Below, piece by piece: positions 17,221 through 25,114 of a DNA stretch of 64,000 bases. Location of the stretch: contig JAEZRM010000084.1 in the NCBI GenBank assembly GCA_023412805.1, positions 25,939 to 89,938 of the forward strand. Direction: 5' to 3'. The stretch is from Pseudomonadota bacterium (GTDB lineage: Bacteria > Pseudomonadota > Alphaproteobacteria > Rhizobiales > Hyphomicrobiaceae). The notes beneath the pieces were generated by a model. It was not told the origin of the DNA. It did no database searches and was given only the letters and a program-made list of their open reading frames with translations. The position numbers and the translations under genes were made by a program. Numbering within the stretch: position 1 is the first letter of the stretch; the number at the start of each line of letters is the position of its first letter.

Positions 17221-18318
17221 CTACCCCGCGGCGGCGCTTTCCGCAACGCACGCACTTTTCGCGCGCAGATCGAAATTCCCACCAATCTTGATCGAGCAGC
17301 ACGCATGCTGCTGCGCGAAGGGTCGGCCGATCGCATCGCACACGCCGATCACGCCTTCCGCAGGGAAGGCGATGCCGTCGAGACCAGCCATCACAGCATA
17401 AGCATCGACGATCCGCTTATGCATTCCCGGCGGTCGCGCGCAGCCGAGCAGCACCGGCTTTGCTCCGAGCCGCTGCCGCGCTTCGAGGAAGATGCGACCG
17501 ACATCGTGCGCGGAAGGCGTCACGAACATGCCGGACCGCGCATAGAACGGCATGACCACGACAAGCACGAGACTATGGATGCCGTGGCGTGCGCAGATAT
17601 CGAGCGCATTGGCCTCGCCGAGCAGCCGTCCGTAGTGCAGACCAATGACGATGTGTGGCACGACCTCCATGTGCGTCGCACAGAGCGCCGCCAGTGTCGC
17701 CTCGAAATCATCAACGCTGCGTTCGAGATGATAGACCTCGCGGATCGTCTCCTGCGCGCCGATGACGTCCATCATGGCGGTGTCGACGCCAGCACTTTCC
17801 ATGAGCCGCGCGCGTCGCTCGTCGAGCAGCGCGGAATGGATGGCGATCTTGAGATGAGGAAAATCGCGCTTCAGCTTCTCGATGACGGGATAGTACTTCT
17901 CGTACTTGATCTCGTTGCGCCGGTTCGATCCACCCGACAGCAGAAATCCCTGCAGGTTCTGCAGCAACACGAGATCGCGCACTTTGCTCTCGAGCATTTC
18001 TGGTGTCGTCGCCGGGATCATCGGCTCCAGGATCTTGGCCTGGCAATGATCGCAATCGAGCGCGCAGGCGCCAGCCGTCACGGAGAAAGCCGGAAAGGAA
18101 TTCTTCCCGCAGCCCTGGATCTCCGACGTGTTGTATTCCTTGAAGGTCGGCGTCGAGAAACGGATCGACGGCAAACCGCCGCCGCGCGTCGCTGCCGCGC
18201 CCTGCATGGCCGCGACGAGCGCCGGATCGAATTCGGCGTCCTCAAGCGGCTCGATTGAAGCGAGTCGGTCGATCCAGTTCATGCGCTGATCATATTCGCA
18301 TTCGCGAATATCGGGCAA
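17221..18318 (-). CDS. Biotin-synthase-like radical SAM protein (COG1856/LipS type)
   Basis: A protein of up to 365 residues with the radical SAM cluster motif CALDCDHC (Cys85, Cys89, Cys92), then a TIM-barrel body with LLSGGSN, HSALLDERRARLMESAGVD and VVPHIVIGLHYGRL. Those segments resemble the biotin-synthase-like proteins grouped as COG1856. As I recall, two such radical SAM proteins, LipS1 and LipS2, together form an alternative lipoyl synthase that inserts sulfur into octanoyl-protein. Only one is present here, and that assignment is a suggestion. Two starts are possible, ATG at 18318 or 18282; neither has a clear ribosome site. A TusA gene lies 2 kb away. Confidence 0.75.
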   Translation of the reverse strand: MPDIRECEYDQRMNWIDRLASIEPLEDAEFDPALVAAMQGAAATRGGGLPSIRFSTPTFKEYNTSEIQGCGKNSFPAFSVTAGACALDCDHCQAKILEPMIPATTPEMLESKVRDLVLLQNLQGFLLSGGSNRRNEIKYEKYYPVIEKLKRDFPHLKIAIHSALLDERRARLMESAGVDTAMMDVIGAQETIREVYHLERSVDDFEATLAALCATHMEVVPHIVIGLHYGRLLGEANALDICARHGIHSLVLVVVMPFYARSGMFVTPSAHDVGRIFLEARQRLGAKPVLLGCARPPGMHKRIVDAYAVMAGLDGIAFPAEGVIGVCDAIGRPFAQQHACCSIKIGGNFDLRAKSACVAESAAAG

Positions 18319-18400
18319 CCGGCATGTTAGGTCGCCGGTCGTTGATGCGGCGCCCCACCGAGGCTATGCAGGCCCATCGCAGCTCCGAGACGAACCCGAC

Positions 18401-18910
18401 ATGCCTTCTCCTCCAGTCTGGCGCCCAGCCCTCCTTGATGATGTCGCCGAAGTGACGCGCCTTTCGAAGGCGCATCTGGGCCCTTATGCGGAAGGCGACG
18501 CCGTCTTCGCGGAGCGCATTCGGCTGGCGCCGGACGGCTGCTTCGTGCTGGAGCGCGGCTCCGCGATCGTCGGCTATTTCTTCAGCCACCCATGGATGCG
18601 ACAGAAGCCGCCCGCACTCCATCAGACGCTCGGCCAGATCCCCGAGGGCGCCGACTGCTGGTACGTCCATGATGTGGCCGTCGATACAGATGCACGCGGC
18701 GGCGGCGTGGTGGCCAGCGTCTGCGAGCGCGCGCTCGACGTGGCGAGAGCCAAGGGTTTCCGCACGGCGATGCTCGTCGCTGTCAGCGGTGCTGGTGCTT
18801 ACTGGCAGCGGCTTGGCTTCAAGGATGCGACGACCGACGCCTTGCGTCTCAAGCTCAAGGACTATGGTGACGATGCTGTCTACATGGAGCGGGCGCTTTC
18901 AGACCATTGA
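18401..18910 (+). CDS. GNAT-family N-acetyltransferase
   Basis: A 169-residue single GNAT domain. The strand before motif A (WYVHDVAVD) leads to the acetyl-CoA loop TDARGGGVVASVCERALD, and motif B follows as AYWQRLGFKDA. The substrate amine is unknown. It starts 82 bases from the divergent radical SAM gene and its end overlaps the end of the convergent histone-deacetylase-like gene by 12 bases. The pairing of an acetyltransferase with a deacetylase-fold enzyme tail to tail is suggestive but common enough to be coincidence. Confidence 0.88.
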   Translation: MPSPPVWRPALLDDVAEVTRLSKAHLGPYAEGDAVFAERIRLAPDGCFVLERGSAIVGYFFSHPWMRQKPPALHQTLGQIPEGADCWYVHDVAVDTDARGGGVVASVCERALDVARAKGFRTAMLVAVSGAGAYWQRLGFKDATTDALRLKLKDYGDDAVYMERALSDH

Positions 18911-20083
18911 GGAAGATCGCAGCGGGTGCTGCTCGATCAGCGCGGCTACTTCCGGCCGGATCGGCCCGGCATTCGGCACATCGATAAGCGTCATGAGCCA
19001 TGCGGGGTCGCGATCCTCGTCATCGACGAGATCGCAGCCGAGGCCGGCGAGTACGGCCTGCGCGGCAGGAGGCAGATCGCCAGTAATGTCGTACCCCGCC
19101 AGCAATCCCCACATGCCTGCCCAGAGCCGCGCCGTGGTCCAGGGATTGTAGCCACCGCCCCCAAGCACCACCACGCGCGGCGCCATCGTGACCAGCTTGC
19201 GGCACGCTTCCCACAGCACGTCATTCGAGAGTTGCATCCCTGATAGCGGATCACCGGCTAAACCATCCGCGCCGAGCAGGATCACAAGGGCCTCGGGCTC
19301 CGCGCGCCGCACGAACGGATAGACCAGCCGCTCCAGCACCAGAGCATACTCGCTGTCGTTGATGCCGGGCGGTACCGGCACATTCAGCGCGCGACCGCCG
19401 TGCGTATCCTCCGGCCGTCCCGTACCCGGCCATCGGCCATCCTCGTGAAGCGACACCAAGGACACGCGCGGGTCATCCGCAAAAGCGGCCTCGACGCCAT
19501 CGCCGTGATGGGCATCGAGATCCACATGCACCACGCGCGTCAGTCCGGCATCGAGCAGCCGCATGACGGCAAAGATCGGATCATTGAGATAACAGAAGCC
19601 GGAGGCGCGAGCGGGCCTGCCATGATGCGTCCCGCCTGTCGGATGAAAGACAACGCCCCCTGAGAGCACGAGTTCGGCCGCCAGCATCGACCCGCCGACA
19701 GTTGCCCGCGCGCGATCCCAGACCCCCGGAAAAACCGGACATTCCATAGTGCCGAGATTGTAGCGCTCACGCATCTCGGCCGTCGCGCGGCCGGCCGCAT
19801 CCGCCTGCTCCAACGCGTCGAGATAATCTGGCGCGTGAAAGCGCTCGATCACAGCCCGCGCCGGCAATGCGGGCACGCGCGTCAGCGCCGGGACACGCCA
19901 GCCGAGCACCTCGATGAGGTCCTGCACCGCAGCCTGTCGCCGCGTCGCCAGCGGATGGTGACGCCCGAACGCCGGGCGGCGAAATATCTCATGTGTCACA
20001 AGAAACGGCCGCACGTATCCCTGCCCCTCGACGTGGCCTTGGCATTCAATTATACGCAGGCTTGAATATGGAGCGGCCGCCAC
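18899..20083 (-). CDS. Histone deacetylase-family amidohydrolase (AcuC/APAH-like)
   Basis: A 394-residue enzyme of the arginase/deacetylase fold. Zinc and catalytic residues are visible in GGTHHGRPARASGFCYLNDP, VDLDAHHGDGVE and LLGADGLAGDPL, and the C-terminal glycine loop in LGGGGYN. Bacterial members deacetylate acetyl-polyamines, acetoin-pathway proteins or unknown small amides in the cytoplasm. The N-terminal 25 residues before LVTHEIF are not conserved in the family as I know it, so a later start is possible. The 3' end overlaps the GNAT gene. Its start region faces the tusA gene, 62 bases away. Confidence 0.9.
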   Translation of the reverse strand: MAAAPYSSLRIIECQGHVEGQGYVRPFLVTHEIFRRPAFGRHHPLATRRQAAVQDLIEVLGWRVPALTRVPALPARAVIERFHAPDYLDALEQADAAGRATAEMRERYNLGTMECPVFPGVWDRARATVGGSMLAAELVLSGGVVFHPTGGTHHGRPARASGFCYLNDPIFAVMRLLDAGLTRVVHVDLDAHHGDGVEAAFADDPRVSLVSLHEDGRWPGTGRPEDTHGGRALNVPVPPGINDSEYALVLERLVYPFVRRAEPEALVILLGADGLAGDPLSGMQLSNDVLWEACRKLVTMAPRVVVLGGGGYNPWTTARLWAGMWGLLAGYDITGDLPPAAQAVLAGLGCDLVDDEDRDPAWLMTLIDVPNAGPIRPEVAALIEQHPLRSSSMV

Positions 20084-20145
20084 GACCAGCGCAACAGGTC
20101 CGTGGACGCGAGAACAGGCTGCGGAAGCGCACGGAGTCCAGAAGC

Positions 20146-20373
20146 ATGGCCGACAAGACGCTCGACACGAAGGGGCTGAACTGCCCGCTGCCGATCCTGA
20201 AGGCCAAGAAGGCCATTGGCGAGGTGCCGGTCAGCGGCACGCTCGAAGTTCTCGCCACGGATCCCGGCGCCGTCGCCGACTTCCAGGCCTTCTGCCGCCA
20301 GACCAAGCATGAGCTGGTCGAGCATTCCGAGGACGCCGGCATCTATCGCTTCCTCATTCGGCGCACGTCCTGA
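20146..20373 (+). CDS. TusA-family sulfurtransferase
   Basis: A 75-residue SirA/TusA domain of exact family size. TusA carries a persulfide on the Cys of the CPxP motif (here LNCPLPILKAKKA, Cys13) and hands sulfur to partners such as TusD/E in tRNA thiolation, to molybdenum cofactor synthesis, or to sulfur-oxidation complexes. The start ATG at 20146 is chosen because the family begins right before LDTKGLNCPLP; longer upstream sequence has no domain. It stands between the deacetylase gene (divergent) and rarA (same strand, 107 bases on). No tusBCD, dsr or sHdr gene is nearby. Confidence 0.92.
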   Translation: MADKTLDTKGLNCPLPILKAKKAIGEVPVSGTLEVLATDPGAVADFQAFCRQTKHELVEHSEDAGIYRFLIRRTS

Positions 20374-20480
20374 GCCTCGCGGGGCAATAGACGCTCCGGG
20401 CGCCACTTGACGGCCGCGCTTCATCCTTGCCACGGTCGGCTTGCCGTGGCGCAGATGCCGCGCGCGGCGGAGCTCAGAGC

Positions 20481-21794
20481 ATGACGAATCTTTTTGAAGC
20501 AGCCGGCCTGGAGCAGGGCGCCCCGCGTCCGCTTGCCGACCGGCTGCGCCCCAAGAAACTCGCCGAGGTCATCGGCCAAGCGCACATCGTCGGCCCCGAA
20601 GGCTCGTTGACGCGGATGCTGCGCGCGGGCCGCCTGCCGAATCTCATTCTTTGGGGCCCACCCGGCGTCGGCAAAACCACGATCGCACGCCTCCTCGCGC
20701 AGGAAACCAAGCTCGAATTCGAGCAGCTCTCGGCGATCTTCTCCGGCGTGCAGGATCTCCGCAAAGCGTTCGACCGCGCGAAGGCGCGTCGCGAGCAGGG
20801 CAAAGGAACACTCCTTTTCATCGACGAGATCCACCGCTTCAATCGCGCGCAGCAGGACGGCTTTCTTCCGCACATGGAGGACGGCACGATCACACTCGTC
20901 GGCGCGACGACGGAGAACCCGTCCTTCGAGCTCAACGGCGCGTTGCTCTCGCGCGCGACGACACTGGTCCTGAACCGCCTCGATGACACCGACATGAGCG
21001 AGCTTCTCGGCCGCGTCGAGCGCGAGACGGGCCGCGCGCTGCCTGTAGACGACGATGCGCGCGTTGCTCTCATCGGCATGGCCGATGGCGATGGGCGCGC
21101 CTTCATCAACCTTTGTGAGGAAGTGCTCGCGGCCGTCCAACCCGACGAGCCGCCGCTCGACACGGCTTCGCTCGTGTCACTCGTCCAGCGCCGCGCGCCG
21201 CTCTACGACAAGAGTCGCGACGGCCACTACAATCTCATCAGCGCGCTCCACAAAGCCGTGCGCGGGTCCGATCCCGATGCGGCGCTGTACTGGCTCTGCC
21301 GGATGCTCGATGGCGGCGAGGACCGGCTCTTTCTCGCACGCCGCCTCGTGCGCATGGCCGTCGAGGATATCGGTCTCGCCGATCCGGCGGCCGTCACGCA
21401 AGCACTCGCGGCGAAGGACACTTACGATTTTCTCGGCAGCCCCGAAGGCGAGCTCGCACTCGCGCAGGCGACGATCTACATGGCGACCGCGCCCAAATCG
21501 AACGCGGCTTACACAGCCTACAAAGCCGCAATGCGAGCGGCGAAGAACAACGGCAGCCTTGCGCCGCCGAAACACATCCTGAATGCACCGACCAAGCTCA
21601 TGTCCGAGCAAGGCTATGGCGCCGGCTACGAGTACGATCACTCGACGGCCGAAGGCTTCTCCGGTCAGGACTATTTTCCTGACGAGATGGAGCGCGAGCA
21701 GTACTACGATCCGCCCGAGCGCGGTTTCGAGCGCGAAATCAGAAAGCGCCTCGCCTATTGGCAGCGCCTGCGCGACGAGAAGTCCGGCCGCTGA
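20481..21794 (+). CDS. rarA: Replication-associated recombination protein A
   Basis: A 437-residue AAA+ ATPase of the RarA/MgsA/WRNIP1 family, which acts at stalled forks and binds SSB. Walker A is GPPGVGKTT (59-67), Walker B is FIDEIHRFN around 115-118, and the sensor region reads LVGATTENPSFELNGALLSR. The C-terminal part with DPDAALYWLCRMLDGGEDRLFLARRLVRMAVEDIGLADP is diagnostic for RarA against clamp-loader subunits. The ATG at 20481 follows GGAGCTCAGAGC; an upstream in-frame ATG is 54 bases earlier. It is followed after 13 bases by a perfect palindrome and then the hemerythrin gene. Confidence 0.95.
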   Translation: MTNLFEAAGLEQGAPRPLADRLRPKKLAEVIGQAHIVGPEGSLTRMLRAGRLPNLILWGPPGVGKTTIARLLAQETKLEFEQLSAIFSGVQDLRKAFDRAKARREQGKGTLLFIDEIHRFNRAQQDGFLPHMEDGTITLVGATTENPSFELNGALLSRATTLVLNRLDDTDMSELLGRVERETGRALPVDDDARVALIGMADGDGRAFINLCEEVLAAVQPDEPPLDTASLVSLVQRRAPLYDKSRDGHYNLISALHKAVRGSDPDAALYWLCRMLDGGEDRLFLARRLVRMAVEDIGLADPAAVTQALAAKDTYDFLGSPEGELALAQATIYMATAPKSNAAYTAYKAAMRAAKNNGSLAPPKHILNAPTKLMSEQGYGAGYEYDHSTAEGFSGQDYFPDEMEREQYYDPPERGFEREIRKRLAYWQRLRDEKSGR

Positions 21795-21807
21795 TGCCGC
21801 CCCCTCA

Positions 21808-21827
21808 GCCTTGACGCGCGTCAAGGC
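21808..21827. promoter_or_regulatory. Palindrome containing an FNR/FixK-like box
   Basis: GCCTTGACGCGCGTCAAGGC is a perfect 20-bp palindrome. Its core (21811-21824) fits TTGA-N6-TCAA, the half-site pattern of rhizobial FixK/FnrN/FNR regulators. It lies about 105 bases before the hemerythrin start, a spacing that would suit an activator site with a 5' leader. The alternative is a terminator of rarA, but no T run follows. Confidence 0.45.
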
Positions 21828-21931
21828 GTGTGCGCACGCACCGCTGCACAGTCCACCGTCGAACCTGTCCCGCCACCAGTACGGCAGGGCCGGCGTGCTC
21901 GGGCGGCGAGGCCGGATTCGTGGCAGAAAAC

Positions 21932-22480
21932 ATGCAATATCGCGATCTCGCAGAGGTAGCGTGTCCGATCCTGGACCCCTTCGTCCTTCTGGATGAGGAC
22001 AATGCCCTGCGGCTCGACCTCTGCGATCTCCTCGAGCACATCGCGGATGGCCTACCGGAGAACGCGGCGCCGCAGCTCGCGCAGCTCGCCTCGTCCACCA
22101 TCGAACGCGGCTGGATCAATCACACGGTCTTCGAGGAGCAGGCGCTTTTTCCTGTGCTTCGCCATCACGGCGCCGGCCATCCCGAGCTGAGTGCGTGTGT
22201 GGCGCAGCTCACCTCCGAGCACGAAAGCGATCTCGGCTTCGATCAGGAGCTCATCGATACACTCAATGACCTCGCGCGCGGCGGACCACCGGCGAATCCG
22301 GAAATGGTCGGATACCTTCTCCGCGCGCATTTCGTGCCGATGCGCCGTCACGTTCTCTGGGAGAACGCTTTGCTGATCCCGGCCGCGCGGCGGCTTCTCT
22401 CAGCAGATGAAGTCACCGCGCTACGCGAGTGGATCCGCGACCGCGAGCCGGAGCGCTGCACGTGCGGCAGATTCGGTTGA
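21932..22480 (+). CDS. Hemerythrin-domain protein
   Basis: A protein of about 182 residues with an HHE-type four-helix arrangement. Candidate iron ligands are the His and Glu of NHTVFEEQALFPVLRHH, the His and Glu of SEHESDLGFD, and the His residues near LLRAHFVPMRRHVLWENALLIPAA. Bacterial hemerythrins bind oxygen or nitric oxide, or sense redox state, in the cytoplasm. The ATG at 21932 has a weak ribosome site; a GTG at 21920 is the alternative. The C terminus ends with CTCGRFG, a possible extra metal or redox site. An FNR-like palindrome upstream fits oxygen control. It converges with the GGT gene. Confidence 0.85.
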   Translation: MQYRDLAEVACPILDPFVLLDEDNALRLDLCDLLEHIADGLPENAAPQLAQLASSTIERGWINHTVFEEQALFPVLRHHGAGHPELSACVAQLTSEHESDLGFDQELIDTLNDLARGGPPANPEMVGYLLRAHFVPMRRHVLWENALLIPAARRLLSADEVTALREWIRDREPERCTCGRFG

Positions 22481-22489
22481 CGCGAACGC

Positions 22490-24091
22490 CTACACCTCGT
22501 CTTCGGAGACGGCCTCGCTCCACGGATGATGCGGCTCCGTCGCGCCTTCGTTGCGACCACGTGAGCGCCGCACGGCGCCTGCAATCGTGAAGTTCGACGG
22601 AAACTCCACAGGCTCGCCGATGACGGCCTTGTAGGTCTCCGTCAGCGCATCGATGGTCTTCTGCGGGAGGCGACGATCGATGATCACCGGCGAAACATTC
22701 GAGATGTCGAGGCGCGGCTCGTGGAAGGCCTCGTCCAGGTCGAAGCCGAAATCCGCCGACATGGCCAGAAGCTGGAAGACCGCCGGCAGAATGCGCCGCC
22801 CACCGCAGCCGCCTATGGCGATCGTCGAGTCGCCGCCGGTCATCACGGCCGGCACGTAGTTCGCGAGCGCGCGCGCGTCGGCAGCAATCGAGTTGGGGCC
22901 GCCGGGCGTCGGATCGAACCAGTTGATGCCGTTGTTCATGAGGATGCCGGACTGCGGAAGCACGATACGCGCGCCGAACAGCGTCAGCAGCGTCTGCGTC
23001 AGCGTCACCATGTTGCCTTCGCGATCGACGACGGAGATGTGCGTCGTCGAGGTGGGCGCGGTCTTCTCGCCGGCATCACCCATGACCTTGAAGCGGTGCT
23101 TCCAGGCAGCCTGCATGGCGCCCGCATAAGCAACGAATGTCTTCGCATTCAGCTTGGCGTCGGGCTTCTTGCGCAACTTTTGCAGCTCGCGGAAGGCGAC
23201 AGCGAGCGTCGGTCCGCCATTGAGTTCCGGGAGCACGTGAATCGTGCGGTCGAGGTAGGAGATTTTCAGCGGCTCCAGCTCGGGCGGTGCGACCGAGGCG
23301 AGATCTTCTTCCGACAGAAACCCGCCCATCGCGCGGATATCCCCCGCGATCGATTTCGCGAGCGCCCCCTTGTACACCGCGCCGGCGCCATCAGAGGCAA
23401 TGGCCTTCAGCGTCTTCGCGAGGCTCGGACAGGGCAGGCGCCCGATCGGCCGCGGGTCTGCGGCGGCCGTGATGTAAGGCGGCAAGCCACCGGGGAGGAA
23501 ACGCTCGCGCGCACCGGGATCCTTCTGCAGGTCCTTCATCGCGGCGCCGATCGCCACCGCCGTGTGCCAATCGACCGGCAGGCCTTCCTCGGCGAGCGCG
23601 ATGGCGGGCTTCAGCAGATCGCGCCAGCGCTTGGTGCCATAGTGCTTGTGCGCGAGCGCCAGAAGGGCCGGCTGGGTCGGTGCGATCACGGCCTTCGGAC
23701 CGACCGTGTTGATGTTGCCCTTCACCATCGCCCAGCCGAACAGATTGCCGGCATCGGCATCACCGGTCAGCTCGTAGTCCTCGGGCCGGAGTGTCTTCGG
23801 GCTGCGCCCGCCACCGTCGAACGCGCGGATCTTCCCTGTTTTCGCCTCGTAGACGAGCATGGCGCCGACACCGCCAATGCCGCTCATCCACGGCTCCGCG
23901 ACACCGACCGTCATCGCCGCAGCAACCGCGGCATCGACGGCATGGCCGCCTTCCTTGAGCACGCGCGCGCCCGCTTCCGAGGCCATGCGGTTCTGTGTCA
24001 CCACGATACCGCCCTTCGAGCGCGCCGATGGCTTGCGCACCGTGCGCTTGATGGAGAAGTTCGGCGAAAGCGCACTCTTGGGCTTAGGCAT
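22490..24091 (-). CDS. Gamma-glutamyltransferase family protein
   Basis: A 533-residue Ntn-hydrolase proenzyme. The autoprocessing and nucleophile Thr is the first Thr of TTHISVVDREGN (Thr349), so maturation would give a large subunit of about 348 residues and a small one of about 185. GGVGAMLV and DGGGRSP fit the large subunit; VLPQSGILMNNGINWFDPTPG and GGCGGRRILPAVFQ fit the small one. GGT cleaves the gamma-glutamyl bond of glutathione; relatives act on cephalosporin acyl groups. There is no signal peptide at the chosen start (24091), unlike periplasmic GGT. An ATG 93 bases upstream is in frame but adds only basic residues. Confidence 0.88.
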   Translation of the reverse strand: MPKPKSALSPNFSIKRTVRKPSARSKGGIVVTQNRMASEAGARVLKEGGHAVDAAVAAAMTVGVAEPWMSGIGGVGAMLVYEAKTGKIRAFDGGGRSPKTLRPEDYELTGDADAGNLFGWAMVKGNINTVGPKAVIAPTQPALLALAHKHYGTKRWRDLLKPAIALAEEGLPVDWHTAVAIGAAMKDLQKDPGARERFLPGGLPPYITAAADPRPIGRLPCPSLAKTLKAIASDGAGAVYKGALAKSIAGDIRAMGGFLSEEDLASVAPPELEPLKISYLDRTIHVLPELNGGPTLAVAFRELQKLRKKPDAKLNAKTFVAYAGAMQAAWKHRFKVMGDAGEKTAPTSTTHISVVDREGNMVTLTQTLLTLFGARIVLPQSGILMNNGINWFDPTPGGPNSIAADARALANYVPAVMTGGDSTIAIGGCGGRRILPAVFQLLAMSADFGFDLDEAFHEPRLDISNVSPVIIDRRLPQKTIDALTETYKAVIGEPVEFPSNFTIAGAVRRSRGRNEGATEPHHPWSEAVSEDEV

Positions 24092-24152
24092 GAGGGTATG
24101 GCCTTTCAGGGAGGTGGAGAGATTGATATGGCGGCGTGCCGTGGCGCCGCGC

Positions 24153-24950
24153 TCAGGCCGCGCCGAGATGTGCGATGAGCGCATCGAGCGTCGCGTCGGG
24201 CTGCTCGGTCATCATCATGTGGCCGGCGCGCTTGAGCGTCACGCTCTTGGCATCGCGCACGTGCTTGGCCAGTTCCGCAGCCTTGCGGGCCGGTGTCATG
24301 ACGTCACTCTCGCCGGACAGAAATAGCGTCGGGCATTCGACCTTCGCGGCTGCCTCGGCGCCGCTCTTCCAGGCATCGCACGCCGCGAGATCGACCGCGA
24401 GCGAGCCCTCATGAGCCTGCCCCAGCAGCGCCCGCGAGCCGCCGGTCAGCCAAAGGCCCGGCGCCGTATTGCCACCGATCTTGGCCGGCGGACTGTGGCA
24501 CCAGCCGGTCATCATGTCGTAGGCGGCCGAAGGGTTCTCTCGCGCACTCTTGAGAAGGTTTGGATGAACCGGCATCGCCGAGGCAATGCCGAGCAAGCCG
24601 AGGTGCGAGACTTTGGCCGGCGCCTTCGCTGCGGTTTCGAGCGCAATGATCGCGCCCATAGAATGACCGACCAGCGCGGCCTTGGCGACGCCCGCCGCCG
24701 CGATCAGCCCTTCCGTGAACGCCACGAGATCCGCGATCGACTCGCGCGGCGGCCCGGCGGATCGCCCATGCCCGGGGAGATCGACGGCCAGCACCGACCA
24801 GCCGTGCCAAGCGAACCAGCGGCTCTGGAGCTGCCAGCAGGTATGATCGAGCCCGGCACCATGAATGAAGACCAGGGCCGGGCGTTCCGGCGAAAACGGC
24901 CGCCCGCCGGTTCCGGCATAGACCTCGCGACCATCGACCTTCAGCAGCAT
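24153..24950 (-). CDS. Alpha/beta hydrolase
   Basis: A 265-residue alpha/beta hydrolase. FIHGAGLDHTCWQ gives the oxyanion region, GHSMGAIIAL the nucleophile Ser, FLSGESDVMTP the acid, and GHMMMTEQPD the catalytic His. The start at 24950 has AGGAAGGG upstream. It lies in front of the GGT gene with 61 bases between, same strand, so the two may be co-transcribed. It resembles the hydrolase at 11.3-12.1 kb in architecture but not closely in sequence. The substrate is unknown. Confidence 0.88.
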   Translation of the reverse strand: MLLKVDGREVYAGTGGRPFSPERPALVFIHGAGLDHTCWQLQSRWFAWHGWSVLAVDLPGHGRSAGPPRESIADLVAFTEGLIAAAGVAKAALVGHSMGAIIALETAAKAPAKVSHLGLLGIASAMPVHPNLLKSARENPSAAYDMMTGWCHSPPAKIGGNTAPGLWLTGGSRALLGQAHEGSLAVDLAACDAWKSGAEAAAKVECPTLFLSGESDVMTPARKAAELAKHVRDAKSVTLKRAGHMMMTEQPDATLDALIAHLGAA

Positions 24951-25114
24951 TGCCGCACCCTTCCTCTGCTCCCCTTGCACCGCCGCAGGGTAGCGACAGC
25001 GCACGCCTGAGCGCAAGCCGTGTGCGTGCGGCCTCAGACATGCTTGACCGCAGACTGCCGGCAGGGTTTCTCGCTTGCGCAAGTTGTCACGCCCAGGGCG
25101 AGAAGTTCCCATCG

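Noticed and set aside
20429..20450. GCCACGG / CCGTGGC hairpin between tusA and rarA
   Set aside because: It has a 7-bp stem but no T run; too weak for a terminator call and no known motif.
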